Shown here piece by piece: positions 30,659 to 39,833 of a DNA stretch of 64,000 nucleotides. Positions within the stretch are counted from its first letter, which is position 1. Every line of letters begins with the position of its first letter. Made by a program: the position numbers and the translations under genes. The notes under the pieces were generated by a model, which did no database searches, was not told the origin of the DNA, and worked only from the letters and a program-made list of their open reading frames with translations. This DNA is from Candidatus Handelsmanbacteria bacterium. GTDB lineage: Bacteria > Latescibacterota > UBA2968 > UBA8231. The stretch is from assembly GCA_016867395.1 (NCBI GenBank), contig VGJS01000007.1:47474-111473 (forward strand), in the 5' to 3' direction.

Positions 30659-33600
30659 ATGAGGCCCAGGCCCGTCAAGATCTGGACCCTGGCCGGCGCC
30701 CTGTTTTGCGGGGCCGGCTGCCAGGGCGCCGAGAGCCCGCAGGCGCCGCAGGCCCGCTGGCACAACAACCAGGGCGTGGTCTACATGGACCAGCACAACT
30801 ACAGCCGCGGCCGCGACGAGTTCAACCGGGCAGTGGCCCGGGACCCGCGATACGCCAACGGCTTCGCCAACCTGGGTATCGCCTACTTCAGCCTGGGCAA
30901 GTACGACAGCGCCCTGGTGGCCCTGCACAGCGCGCTCAAGGCGCAGGCCGACCATCCCCACGCCCTCTATACCCTGGGGCTGATTTACCTGGCCCAGGGC
31001 AAGGAATACGACAAGGCCCTCCAGGTCTTCTCGGCAGTGCGCCAGCGCGACGGCGACGATCCCCTGGTCCATTACTACCTGGGCAGGGCGCAGGAAAAAC
31101 TGGGCCGGGCCGAGGAGGCCGCCGCCGCGTACGAGCAATCCATCCGCCTCGATCCGCACAATGTCTCGGCCTACTACGCCCTGGCCCAACTGCTGCGCCA
31201 GCAGGGCAAGCAGGAGGAGTTCCAGCGGATGCTGGGCGCCTTTAACCAGCTCCAGCAGGCCGGCAACGAGGGGGTCAGTTCCTCGTACCAGGGGCAGGGC
31301 AAGTACGCCGAGGTGGTCACCGACGCCGGCGGGGTGGCCGCTGCCCGCGACGACGCCCGGGGACCGCTGGCCTTTGCCACGCCCCCGGCCGCCCCGGAGT
31401 TGCTGCGCTTCGCCGCGCTAGGGGACGTGGACAGGGATGGGGATCTCGACGTGCTGGCCGGGGGCCAGGGATTGCAGTGGCACCGCAACGACCAGGGCGC
31501 CTGGACCCCGGCCCCGGCGCCGGGCGGGGCTTTTGCCGACGCGGTGGTCGCTGACTTCGACAACGATCAGGACTTGGATCTGGCCCTGGCAGGGGGGCAG
31601 GCCCTGCTGGTGCGCGGGCAGCAGGGGGGCTGGGGCGCCGCCGAAACCATCGGGGTGGGGGCGGACCGCCTGGTGGCCGCCGACGTGGACCACGACGGCG
31701 ACCTGGACCTGCTGCTCCTGTCGGGGGGGCCGACCCGGTTGTTGAGCAACGACGGGACCGGCAGCTTCGCGGAGATCGGGGTCAAGGCCGGCCTGGGCGC
31801 CAGCGCCGGAGGGCGGCAGGCGGTCTTCTCCGACTTCGACAACGACCGCGACGTGGATTTTGTCGTCGTCCTGGCCGGGGCCGCGCAGTTGTATACCAAC
31901 AACCGCGACGGCACCTTTGCCGATATCGCCGGCGAGGTGGGCCTGGCCGGGCTGGACGCGGCCGACCTGTGGGTGGAGGACTTCGACCAGGACGGTTACA
32001 TGGACCTGGCGGCGCTGAGCCCCGCCGGACAGGTGCAGGTCTACCTCAACAAGCAGGGGCGCGGGTTTGGCCCCCAGGCCCCCTTGGCGATGGCCGGGGA
32101 GGGCAAGGCGCTCTGCGGGGCCGACTTCGACAACGACGGGGACGTGGACCTCTTGGCCGGCGGCTCGTGGGGCTTGCAGCCCCTGGTCTGGCGGGAGGGG
32201 AAATTCCAGGTGGAGGGCTCCGCGCTCCAGGCCGGGGCCGCAGGGGCGCTGGCCGCCGAGTTGGATGGCGACGGCCGTCCCGATATCTGGGCGGGGGGAC
32301 AGGTGTGGCGCAACCAGACCCAGGGAGGCCGGTGGATCGAGGTGGCCCTCCAGGGCCTCAACAGCAACCGCGCCGGGGTGGGGACCAAGGTGGAGGTGAA
32401 GACCACCCACCGCCTGCAGAAGCGCGAGCTGCGTGGGGGCGGCCAAGACCCGCAGGTGCTCCACTTTGGCCTGGCCGAATCCGACTCGGTGGAGTTCGTG
32501 CGCCTCCTGTGGCCCGGCGGGGTGCGGCAGACCGAGCTGGCCACCGGGGCCGGCCAGCGCCTGAGCCTGACCGAGCTGAACCGCAAGGGCACCTCCTGCC
32601 CCATTCTTTATGCGTGGGACGGGCAGGAGTTCCGCTTTGTCACCGACATCCTCGGCGGGGCCATCGTCGGCTACCTGCTGGCTCCCGGCGAATACTACCC
32701 GCCCGACTCGGACGAGTACGTGCGCCTGGGTCCCCTGGCTCCCCTGAACGGCAGCTACGAGCTGCGCCTGGCCAATCAATTGGAGGAGATCATCTACCTG
32801 GACCAGTTGCAACTGGTGGCGGTGGATCACCCCGAGGGGGTGGAGGTCCTCCCCAACGAGCGCCTGCTCAGCGCCCCGCCCTATCCAGAGTTCCGCCTCT
32901 ACCCCCTGTCCCGGTTGCGGCCGCTGCGGGGGGCCACTGACCAGCGCGGGCGGGAGGTGGGTCCGGTGTTGCGGGCGGTTGACGACGAGTGGTACGGGGA
33001 TTTCGGGCACACCGAGATCCACGGCTACGCCCAGGAGTACGCCCTGACCCTGGACCTGGGCGACCTGGGGGCTCACCATCACCCGGTGCTGGTGGGGTAT
33101 GGCTGGGTGGATTACGCCCACTCCTCCTCCAACTGGGCCGCCGCCCAGCAGGGCTTGCAACTGCGCCCGGTGCGCCTGGAGGTGCCCGGACCCGATGGGG
33201 GTTGGCGGCTCATCACCTCGGACATGGGGGTGCCTGCCGGCCTGCCAAAACACATGGTGTACGACCTGAAAGGGGTGTTTGAGAGGAGTGGCGACTACCG
33301 CGTGCGCCTGAGTACCAATACCCCCGTGTACTGGGACCAGTTCCTGGTGGGGGAGGCGGAGGAGGCGGCCCCGGCAGTGCAGCGGCTCCTGCCGGCGCAG
33401 GGGGAACTGCGCTGGCGCGGCTACCCGGCCCACACCGCGATTAAGGGCACCTTCGCTTTCCGCTACCACTACGACCAGCTCCAGACCGAGGCCGACTGGG
33501 GCACCCACCAGGGGGCCTTCACCCGCCACGGCGAAGTGACCGAACTCTTGCAGGCGGCCGATGACCGCTTTGTGATCATGTTCCACGGCGACGAGGTGAG

Positions 33601-33850
33601 CGCGCGCTTCGACGCGGCCGCCCTGCCGCCCCCGCCGCCGGGGCAGCGGCGCTCCTTCCTGCTCTACGCCGACGGTTTCGGCAAGGACATGGATTTCCAC
33701 TCGGCCCACTCCCTGACGGTGGAGCCTTTGCCCTTCCACGGCATGTCCTCCTATCCGTACCCGGCCGGGGAGTCCTACCCCCTCGACGAGTCGCGCCTGC
33801 TCTATCTGCTGGAGTACAACACCCGGCAGGTGAAAGGGCATTACGACTAA
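30659..33850 (+). CDS. Large TPR and FG-GAP/VCBS-repeat lipoprotein
   Basis: 1063-residue exported lipoprotein; lipobox ALFCGAGC near residue 20. Residues 30-210 are tetratricopeptide repeats. Residues 240-560 hold at least seven FG-GAP/VCBS blades with calcium-type DxDxDGDxD loops (DVDRDGDLDVLAGG, DFDNDQDLDLALAGG, DFDNDGDVDLLAGG), forming a beta-propeller. An ASPIC/UnbV-like segment follows (NSNRAGVGTKVEV), then a ~400-residue C-terminal region I do not recognise. Such proteins are common and often duplicated in environmental diderms; a role in adhesion or surface assembly is a guess. The ATG at 30659 has AGGAGGA at 30643-30649; the longer frame from 30473 would run through the tRNA and is rejected. 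Confidence 0.87.
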   Translation: MRPRPVKIWTLAGALFCGAGCQGAESPQAPQARWHNNQGVVYMDQHNYSRGRDEFNRAVARDPRYANGFANLGIAYFSLGKYDSALVALHSALKAQADHPHALYTLGLIYLAQGKEYDKALQVFSAVRQRDGDDPLVHYYLGRAQEKLGRAEEAAAAYEQSIRLDPHNVSAYYALAQLLRQQGKQEEFQRMLGAFNQLQQAGNEGVSSSYQGQGKYAEVVTDAGGVAAARDDARGPLAFATPPAAPELLRFAALGDVDRDGDLDVLAGGQGLQWHRNDQGAWTPAPAPGGAFADAVVADFDNDQDLDLALAGGQALLVRGQQGGWGAAETIGVGADRLVAADVDHDGDLDLLLLSGGPTRLLSNDGTGSFAEIGVKAGLGASAGGRQAVFSDFDNDRDVDFVVVLAGAAQLYTNNRDGTFADIAGEVGLAGLDAADLWVEDFDQDGYMDLAALSPAGQVQVYLNKQGRGFGPQAPLAMAGEGKALCGADFDNDGDVDLLAGGSWGLQPLVWREGKFQVEGSALQAGAAGALAAELDGDGRPDIWAGGQVWRNQTQGGRWIEVALQGLNSNRAGVGTKVEVKTTHRLQKRELRGGGQDPQVLHFGLAESDSVEFVRLLWPGGVRQTELATGAGQRLSLTELNRKGTSCPILYAWDGQEFRFVTDILGGAIVGYLLAPGEYYPPDSDEYVRLGPLAPLNGSYELRLANQLEEIIYLDQLQLVAVDHPEGVEVLPNERLLSAPPYPEFRLYPLSRLRPLRGATDQRGREVGPVLRAVDDEWYGDFGHTEIHGYAQEYALTLDLGDLGAHHHPVLVGYGWVDYAHSSSNWAAAQQGLQLRPVRLEVPGPDGGWRLITSDMGVPAGLPKHMVYDLKGVFERSGDYRVRLSTNTPVYWDQFLVGEAEEAAPAVQRLLPAQGELRWRGYPAHTAIKGTFAFRYHYDQLQTEADWGTHQGAFTRHGEVTELLQAADDRFVIMFHGDEVSARFDAAALPPPPPGQRRSFLLYADGFGKDMDFHSAHSLTVEPLPFHGMSSYPYPAGESYPLDESRLLYLLEYNTRQVKGHYD

Positions 33851-33855
33851 GGTAG

Positions 33856-35949
33856 ATGGTCAAACGCGTCTTCATCTGCGCCTTCTGCTGCCTGCTGGTC
33901 CTCAGCCTGGGGCCGGCGGCGGCGTACTTCGCCTTCAACGACAACCTGCCCGACCTCGACGAGTTGGAGCGCTTCCAGCCCAAGCGGGTCAGCAAAGTCT
34001 TCTCCGCCGATGGGCAACACCTGAAAAATTTCCTCGAAGAGGACCGCGAGATCCTCTCCTACGAGGAAATACCCCAGGCGATGAAGGACGCGCTGATCGC
34101 CATCGAGGACCGCCGCTTCTTCGACCACTGGGGCATCGACATCTGGCGCATCTTCGGCGCGGTGAGGGACAACCTGCTCTCTTTTAGCCTGACCACCCAG
34201 GGGGCCAGCACCATCACCCAGCAGTTGGCCGGCAACCTCTTCAAGAAGGTGGGGCGGTACCGCAGCACCGAGTCGGTGCAGGCGGTGAAGGCCACCTTCG
34301 TGCGCAAGATCCGCGAGCAGATCACCGCGGTGAACATCGAGCGGCTGTACACCAAGCAGGAAATCCTCACCATGTACCTCAACACCGTGACCTTTGGCCA
34401 CAACCGGTACGGCCTCAAGTCGGCGGCGGGGTTCTATTTTGGCAAGGAGGTCAACCAGCTCAACGTCGAGGAGTGCGCCCTCCTGGCCGGCCTGCTCAAG
34501 GCGCCCACGGCCTACAGCCCGGTGCGCAGCCTGGAGAAGGCCCGTGAGCGGCGCAACGTGGTGCTATACTCGATGGTGGAGACCGGGGCCCTCAGACGCG
34601 GGGTGTACAATACCCTCAAGCGGACCCCGGTGGCCCTCAGTCAAAACCGCCGGGCCGAGACCTATGGCATGGCCCCCTACTTCATCGAGGAGTATCTGCG
34701 CCAGCAGTTGGAGCGGGAGTTCGGGCAGGGGTTGTACCAGGACGGCCTCAACGTCCAGACCACCATCGACTCGCGCCTGCAGCGCGTCGCCGAGAAGGTG
34801 CTGGTCGCCGAACTGGCCGAGGTGCAGAAGCGGGTAGACGAGTACCTAAATGGACAGCGAGGCCCGCGGCCCGACTCGGCCATCGTCCAGGGGGCAATGG
34901 TGGTCATGGACCTGCACAACGGCCAGATCCTGGCCATGGTGGGGGGGCGAGACTTCGAGGAGAGCAAGTACAACCGCGCCACCCAGGCCCTGCGCCAGCC
35001 CGGCTCGGCCTTCAAGCCCTTCATCTACACCGCCGCCATCGACAACGGTCGTTTTGCCATCGACCTGGTCGAGGACAACGCCATGAGTTTTCCGGAGCCG
35101 GACGGCAAGATCTGGAAGCCGGAGAACTACGACAAGGAGTTCAAGGGGACCATCACCCTGCGCCAGGCCCTCAAGGAGTCGCGCAACTTGGCCACCATCG
35201 CCCTGGCCAAGGACATCGGGCCGGACCGGGTGCAGCGCTACGCCCAGCAGATGGGCATCACCACCCCCATCGCCCCGGTGCTCTCCATCGGGTTGGGGAC
35301 CAGCGCGGTGCACCTGCTGGACCTGGTGGCGGCATATTGCGTCTTCGCCAACAAGGGCATATACCACGAGCCGGTGGGCATCCGGAAGGTGCTGGGGGAG
35401 GAGGGCAACGTCTTGTACGAGCCCCCCAGCTTCAGCCGCGAGGCCCTCAACCCGGCGGTGGCGGCGATCATGACCGATATGCTACGCTCGGTGGTGGCAG
35501 AGCCGGGAGGCACCGCGTATCAGCGGGCCCAGGAACTGGGCTTCAAGGTAGCGGCGGCGGGCAAGACCGGCACTACCGACAGCTATGGAGACGCCTGGTT
35601 TGTGGGGTTCACCCCGCACCTGGTCGCCGGGGTGTGGGTGGGCATGGACGACCAGGCGCTGAGCCTGTGGCCGCGCCAGTCCGGGGCGGTGGCGGCGCTG
35701 CCGATGTGGCTCAAGTTCATGCAGGAGGTCTACCGGACGGTGGACCCGTACCGGCGGGACGCGGGCAAGGGCTTCGAGTATTCGGAGGATCTGGTGATGC
35801 GCCTGCCGGTCTGCCAGGACAGCCACAAGCTGGCCACCCGGTACTGCCCGCGGCAGCAGGAGGAACTTTTCGCCAGGGGCGGCGCCCTGCCCGACCCCTG
35901 TCCGCAGCACGGCCGGGGCGGGACCCCGGGGCGGCGGCAGCGCTTTTAG
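33856..35949 (+). CDS. Penicillin-binding protein 1A (bifunctional transglycosylase/transpeptidase)
   Basis: 697-residue class A PBP that polymerises and cross-links peptidoglycan. An N-terminal membrane anchor (residues 1-30) is followed by the GT51 domain with catalytic Glu in IAIEDRRFFDHWG, and TTQGASTITQQLAGNL. The transpeptidase domain has the SxxK motif in QPGSAFKPFIYTA near residue 385, SRN near residue 443 and the KTG motif in AAGKTGTTDSYGD. No OB or PASTA domain is evident. The ATG at 33856 lies 5 nt after the lipoprotein stop, so the two could be co-transcribed. Ends convergently with the next gene. Confidence 0.94.
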   Translation: MVKRVFICAFCCLLVLSLGPAAAYFAFNDNLPDLDELERFQPKRVSKVFSADGQHLKNFLEEDREILSYEEIPQAMKDALIAIEDRRFFDHWGIDIWRIFGAVRDNLLSFSLTTQGASTITQQLAGNLFKKVGRYRSTESVQAVKATFVRKIREQITAVNIERLYTKQEILTMYLNTVTFGHNRYGLKSAAGFYFGKEVNQLNVEECALLAGLLKAPTAYSPVRSLEKARERRNVVLYSMVETGALRRGVYNTLKRTPVALSQNRRAETYGMAPYFIEEYLRQQLEREFGQGLYQDGLNVQTTIDSRLQRVAEKVLVAELAEVQKRVDEYLNGQRGPRPDSAIVQGAMVVMDLHNGQILAMVGGRDFEESKYNRATQALRQPGSAFKPFIYTAAIDNGRFAIDLVEDNAMSFPEPDGKIWKPENYDKEFKGTITLRQALKESRNLATIALAKDIGPDRVQRYAQQMGITTPIAPVLSIGLGTSAVHLLDLVAAYCVFANKGIYHEPVGIRKVLGEEGNVLYEPPSFSREALNPAVAAIMTDMLRSVVAEPGGTAYQRAQELGFKVAAAGKTGTTDSYGDAWFVGFTPHLVAGVWVGMDDQALSLWPRQSGAVAALPMWLKFMQEVYRTVDPYRRDAGKGFEYSEDLVMRLPVCQDSHKLATRYCPRQQEELFARGGALPDPCPQHGRGGTPGRRQRF

Positions 35950-35956
35950 GAAAGCC

Positions 35957-36265
35957 CTAGTCCTCCAGCTTGAACTTGGTGGGCTTGCGCTTGCGCTCGC
36001 GCTCCTTAAACTCGGCTAACTGCTTCTCCGCCTCCTTGAGATCCTTCTCCAACTTGTTGATCTCGTTCTGCAGTTCCCCGGTGCTGCCCTCTGCCGAGGC
36101 CGCCCCCTGCTGCTCGCCGGCGGTGCGCGACTCGTATTCCTGGATCTCCTTCTTGGCCATCTCCGCCCGCGGCTTCAGGGTGGCGGAGGTCTTGAAATAC
36201 TCCTGGAGGATCAGGAGCGCGAAGCCAACGGCTCCTGCGGCGATAGACAAAAATACCACGGCCAT
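35957..36265 (-). CDS. Small membrane-anchored coiled-coil protein
   Basis: 102 residues: one N-terminal transmembrane helix (VVFLSIAAGAVGFALLILQ), then a highly charged coiled coil (NKLEKDLKEAEKQLAEFKER) and a basic C-terminus. No enzyme motif. The ATG at 36265 is preferred to the upstream start at 36286 because GAGG precedes it by 7 nt. Last gene of a three-gene leftward operon with a MotE-like protein and a large exported protein; the shared single-helix, coiled-coil design of the two small proteins suggests that they interact. Function unknown. Confidence 0.65.
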   Translation of the reverse strand: MAVVFLSIAAGAVGFALLILQEYFKTSATLKPRAEMAKKEIQEYESRTAGEQQGAASAEGSTGELQNEINKLEKDLKEAEKQLAEFKERERKRKPTKFKLED

Positions 36266-36299
36266 GTGTGCGCCTCTACAGGTCAAAAGGGTTCGGCAT

Positions 36300-36875
36300 T
36301 CAGAGTTCTTGCATCAGTTTGGCGACGCGGGCCGCGTAGGCCGGGTCCATGTTGCCCATAATCTTGGCCATCTGCGCCGGTTGCAACTGCTTCATCAGCC
36401 GCGCCACGGTGGTGTCGCTCAGTTCGGCATTTTGTTGCAAGATCTCGGCGGCGTTGGCCGCCTTGATCTTGTTGAAGAGCACCGCCATGTTCTTGAGATT
36501 CTCCTCCTGCCGCAGTTTGAGGGTCGAGTCCACGTCGCGGCCCAGGAGTTGGTTCTGGGTGGCCAGGCTGTCGGCGATGGTGGTGATCCGCAGTTGTTCG
36601 CTGAGCAGGCTGTCCTGAAGCTCCCGGGTCCGCTTCAATTCGGCCTCGTAGGTGCTGTTGTAGTGGCTGGCCGTCTCAAGCAACTCATCGAGTTCGTCGC
36701 TGCGGGTGGCGAACTCCTCTACCACCCGGGTGGAATCGTGGGGCGGGGCGGTGATAAGGGATTGCAACTGCTCCGAGTTCTTCACCGTGCCGGTGAAGAA
36801 GAGCATGGCCGCCAGGGCGGCGATGAAGGAGGCGAACATGCCGATGATGAGCAGAGGCACCAGCAGAAATTTCAC
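36300..36875 (-). CDS. MotE-like membrane protein (MgtE-N-like C-terminus)
   Basis: 191 residues: an N-terminal transmembrane helix (residues 4-28), a coiled coil (30-130), and a C-terminal helical repeat (VARLMKQLQPAQMAKIMGNM) resembling the MgtE intracellular N domain. This is the layout of COG3334/MotE, a MotC chaperone in flagellated bacteria. No flagellar gene occurs in the window and its neighbours are envelope proteins, so a flagellar role is doubtful. It lies between the coiled-coil gene and the large CARDB-like gene, spaced 34 and 12 nt. Confidence 0.7.
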   Translation of the reverse strand: MKFLLVPLLIIGMFASFIAALAAMLFFTGTVKNSEQLQSLITAPPHDSTRVVEEFATRSDELDELLETASHYNSTYEAELKRTRELQDSLLSEQLRITTIADSLATQNQLLGRDVDSTLKLRQEENLKNMAVLFNKIKAANAAEILQQNAELSDTTVARLMKQLQPAQMAKIMGNMDPAYAARVAKLMQEL

Positions 36876-36887
36876 GGGGCGACCTCA

Positions 36888-38579
36888 TCAAGGAATGAAG
36901 AAAATATAAAACAGTCCGCCGAGGATGCTGGCCGAGAGACCGCGCTCAATGCCCTTGTGGCGGTCCTCCACCCGGGTGCTTTTGAAGAGGGCGGAGGCAG
37001 TCTGGGCGCCAGCCCGACCTGGAGGAACCTCGTCGGCCTGGTACGCCTGCGCCCGCCGCGCCCAGAGGAGCCGGTGGTCCGGGTCTTCGAGGCGCAGGTA
37101 CAATTCGCCGTACGCCTCGCGGCGCTGCCGGCCGGCAAAGGGGTTCCAGCCCCCGGACCCTGGCGCGTGGATCACCCGCGAGTCGGCGAGGCGGTAGTGC
37201 AGGGCCGCGGCGCTCGGCTCCGGCTTGAGCAACACTTCGTACCCCCGGCGCAGGAGGGCCGCCACCAGGGCGTCGTCGAGCACCCAGTTAAGGTCGGACT
37301 TCTCCAAGGGCTCCAGGCAGACCCTGGCGCCTGGGGCCAGGGGCAACTGGCCCAGGGCGTCGTCGAGGGTCTGGACAAAGGCCCGGCGCAATAGCTCCAA
37401 ATCCGTGGGCGGGCCGGCCTCAGTCTGGTCCACGGGGGCGCCTGCGCTTTCGGCCACCCGCAGAAGGGCCTGGCCGGCGGCGGGGATAAACTCGGTGCGC
37501 CCGGCCGGCCTGAAGGCGGCGTTCCAGTTGAAGGGGCCGGGGCGCTGCGGGGTGATCTCCAACTCCAACTCCAGTGCCTGGCCGGGAGGCAGGGACCCGA
37601 CCCCCTTGACCGCTACCTCGCGTTCGAGGAGCAGGGCCTGGCCCTGGCTGTGGGCCGCTACTCGCGCCCCGGTGAAGGCGGCGGGGATTTCGAGCCGCCA
37701 GGCGTCCAGGTCCAACGGCGCCTCCCCGGTGTTCTGCAACCGGCAGCGCACCCGCCCAGGGGTTCCCTTTTCCAGCCAGGTACCGCCCAGCACCTCCAGT
37801 TGGACCGCCGGGGCGGCCATCACCTGCAGGGGGCTGGTGCTGACCGGCGAGCCGGCGACCTGGGGGCTGCCTGCCCGACCCTGCACCACCAGGGGCCCGG
37901 CGGCCTCGGCCCCGATGCGCCCTTGCCAGACCAGGGTGTCCCGGGCGCCCGGGGCCAGCGGGGGGCCCCAGCGATGAGCGCCGGCTGCGGGGGCGACCAA
38001 CAAACCCTGGGGCCATTCCCAGGCCACCTGGGCCAGGGGGCGGGTGTCGGCGTTGTACACCTCGGCCTCCAGGCGGACCTGCTCACCGGCAAACACCGCC
38101 TCCGGGCGCAGGTTCACCTCCACCTGCAGGGGGGGGGCCACCAAAAGCCTGGTGACACCGCCCGGAGCGAGGTTGGTATCGGCGGTGGTGCTAAGGGCGC
38201 CGCGCCAGACCAGCGGGGCAGCGCTTTGGACCAGCAGGGTGAGGTGCAGGGTATCGACCCGTTCGCCGCCCAGGGGCCGGTCCCGGTAGTCTATCTCGAT
38301 GGCCGTTTTGGTCAGGCGGGCCCGGCCCAGGCTCGAATGGACCTGGCGTAGCAGCGCCGACCCCGGCTCGCAGTCGAGGCGGGCATTGAGCACGGCCTCG
38401 CCGTCGCCAGCGAAATAATGCAAGTAAAGCGGCAGGGACTGCTCGACGCCGGGTCCAGCGACGGGCTCCTCGCCGAATCGGGGGGCCAGACTGGAGCGGG
38501 CCTGGGCCGCCTGACCGACCAGAAGCGCGCCCAGCAGGGGCCCCCAGAGGGTTAGGCGAAATGGACTGAAGTATGGCAA
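36888..38579 (-). CDS. Exported protein with CARDB-like beta-sandwich repeats
   Basis: 563 residues. A signal peptide (residues 1-28, ending AAQARSS) is followed by several beta-sandwich domains of the CARDB/NEW3 type: VEVNLRPEAVFAGEQVRLEA near residue 155 and a second copy near 260-350 with VRCRLQNTGEAPLDLDAWRL. A separate C-terminal domain (about 400-545) ends in a short hydrophobic helix. I do not recognise the C-terminal domain. The start is a TTG at 38579 with no clear ribosome site but a good promoter 18-46 nt upstream. First gene of a three-gene operon; the context suggests a cell-envelope scaffold. Confidence 0.65.
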   Translation of the reverse strand: MPYFSPFRLTLWGPLLGALLVGQAAQARSSLAPRFGEEPVAGPGVEQSLPLYLHYFAGDGEAVLNARLDCEPGSALLRQVHSSLGRARLTKTAIEIDYRDRPLGGERVDTLHLTLLVQSAAPLVWRGALSTTADTNLAPGGVTRLLVAPPLQVEVNLRPEAVFAGEQVRLEAEVYNADTRPLAQVAWEWPQGLLVAPAAGAHRWGPPLAPGARDTLVWQGRIGAEAAGPLVVQGRAGSPQVAGSPVSTSPLQVMAAPAVQLEVLGGTWLEKGTPGRVRCRLQNTGEAPLDLDAWRLEIPAAFTGARVAAHSQGQALLLEREVAVKGVGSLPPGQALELELEITPQRPGPFNWNAAFRPAGRTEFIPAAGQALLRVAESAGAPVDQTEAGPPTDLELLRRAFVQTLDDALGQLPLAPGARVCLEPLEKSDLNWVLDDALVAALLRRGYEVLLKPEPSAAALHYRLADSRVIHAPGSGGWNPFAGRQRREAYGELYLRLEDPDHRLLWARRAQAYQADEVPPGRAGAQTASALFKSTRVEDRHKGIERGLSASILGGLFYIFFIP

Positions 38580-38596
38580 ATTTCTTTTTTACTAAT

Positions 38597-38625
38597 ACTT
38601 AAAGATAAATCTCCGTAGCTGTCAA
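38597..38625 (-). promoter_or_regulatory. Predicted promoter of the MotE-like envelope operon
   Basis: On the minus strand, perfect TTGACA (38625-38620), 17-nt spacer, TTAAGT (38602-38597), in the most AT-rich stretch of this area. A start near 38590 would leave a very short leader (about 10 nt) before the TTG at 38579. Confidence 0.5.
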
Positions 38626-38674
38626 GGCATTTTTGCGCCCTGGCGGACTGGTCTGACCAGCGCCGGGGCCGCCC

Positions 38675-38704
38675 TTGACGCGGGGTGGCAGACCTGCCTA
38701 GCTT
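38675..38704 (+). promoter_or_regulatory. Predicted promoter of the DUF2953-GerW pair
   Basis: TTGACG (38675-38680), 18-nt spacer, TAGCTT (38699-38704). It excludes the GTG at 38685 as a start codon and supports the ATG at 38736, about 25 nt downstream of the expected transcription start. Confidence 0.5.
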
Positions 38705-38735
38705 ACAGGGAACACATCCGCCGCCAAAACCTCCG

Positions 38736-39431
38736 ATGCTGATCGCGTTGGCCATCCTGCTGGGCCTGGGCCTGGCGCTCTTCCTGCTGCCGGTGCTCAT
38801 CGCCCTGCGGGTGGAAACGCCGGGGCCGGGGGGGCAGCTCGACCTGCGGCTGAGCTGGGGTTTCTGGCTGGGCGGGGCCGGGGTGCAACTGCGCCTGCAA
38901 GGTGGAAATTGGCAACTGCGCCCCCTGCTCCTGGGCCTGGCCCTGCCTTTTCCCCGCCTGCGGCTGGCCGGCGGGGAGGAGGAAATCCCGCCGCCGGCAG
39001 CACCGGAGGCGCCGGTTCCACCGCTGCCGGAGGGCAAGGCCGCGGGGCCCCCGCCCAAGCGACCCGAGTTGGGGCGCCTGGCCAGGGAGGGGTTCCGGCC
39101 GGCGCTGCGCCTGCTCCGGCGCCTGGCCGGCACCCTGCGGTTGCGCCGCCTGCGGCTGCAGGGCCGTTTCGGCCTGGCTGATCCGGCGGCCACGGGGCAG
39201 GTCTTTGGCTGGTTGCAGGGGGCGCGGGGGCTGCTGCCAGGGCGGCTGCGCTTAGAGTTGAGCCCCGATTTCGTCCACCAGGGAGTGCGAGGCACCGCCC
39301 ACCTGGCGCTTCACTTTTACCTAGGCGCGGCCCTGTACCTGTTGGCCTCCTTTGGCGCCCGCATTGCCTGGCGCTGGTGGGGCTTGCGGCGGGCGGCCCG
39401 GCGGCCTACCACCCCTTCCACGCGGAGATAG
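38736..39431 (+). CDS. DUF2953 membrane protein (YtfI-like)
   Basis: 231 residues. An N-terminal transmembrane helix (LIALAILLGLGLALFLLPVL), a beta-rich segment (GQLDLRLSWGFWLGG), a Pro-rich linker near residues 80-110, then the DUF2953 core (LRRLRLQGRFGLADPAATGQ) and a C-terminal hydrophobic helix. In Bacillus the corresponding gene, ytfI, sits directly before ytfJ/gerW, as it does here. The function is unknown in any organism. The next gene begins 3 nt after the stop. Confidence 0.72.
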   Translation: MLIALAILLGLGLALFLLPVLIALRVETPGPGGQLDLRLSWGFWLGGAGVQLRLQGGNWQLRPLLLGLALPFPRLRLAGGEEEIPPPAAPEAPVPPLPEGKAAGPPPKRPELGRLAREGFRPALRLLRRLAGTLRLRRLRLQGRFGLADPAATGQVFGWLQGARGLLPGRLRLELSPDFVHQGVRGTAHLALHFYLGAALYLLASFGARIAWRWWGLRRAARRPTTPSTRR

Positions 39432-39434
39432 CAG

Positions 39435-39833
39435 ATGCCGTCCTCGATAGAAACCCTCATCGAAAAGGTCATGGGCGAACTGCACCGCATCGTGCAGACC
39501 GAAACCGTGATCGGCGAGCCGGTGCAGGCGGGCAAGGTGACCCTCATCCCGGTGTCGCGGATCTCCTTTGGTTTCGGGGCCGGCGGGCAGGAGGGCAAGG
39601 GGCAGAGCGGAACCGGCGGGGGGGCCACGGTGGAGCCCATCGCCTTTGTGGTCATCGACGCAGAAGGGGAGACGCGAATTCTGACCCTTAGGGACAAGGA
39701 GGCGTCGCTGGGGCAGTTGGTGGGCCTGGTGCCCGAGGCCCTGGCCAAGATCCGCAAGTTCATGGGCAAACGCAAAAAGGAGGGCGAGGAGGAGGGGACC
39801 GAGCCCGAAAGCACGGTGGGGGAAGGGCGTTGA
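39435..39833 (+). CDS. GerW/YtfJ-family protein
   Basis: 132 residues matching the GerW (YtfJ) family: ETLIEKVMGELHRIVQTETV at the N-terminus, then TLIPVSRISFGFGAGG and a glycine-rich stretch before VEPIAFVVIDAEG. The C-terminus is charged and low in complexity. In spore formers GerW affects the coat and germination, but homologues occur in many non-sporulating bacteria. The ATG at 39435 follows GGAGA. The pairing with a DUF2953 gene points to a conserved two-protein function unrelated to spores here. Confidence 0.85.
   Translation: MPSSIETLIEKVMGELHRIVQTETVIGEPVQAGKVTLIPVSRISFGFGAGGQEGKGQSGTGGGATVEPIAFVVIDAEGETRILTLRDKEASLGQLVGLVPEALAKIRKFMGKRKKEGEEEGTEPESTVGEGR

Noticed and set aside
31418..33841. 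An 807-codon open frame on the minus strand
   Set aside because: Shadow of the FG-GAP lipoprotein in GC-rich sequence; His/Gly/Gln-rich and without any motif.
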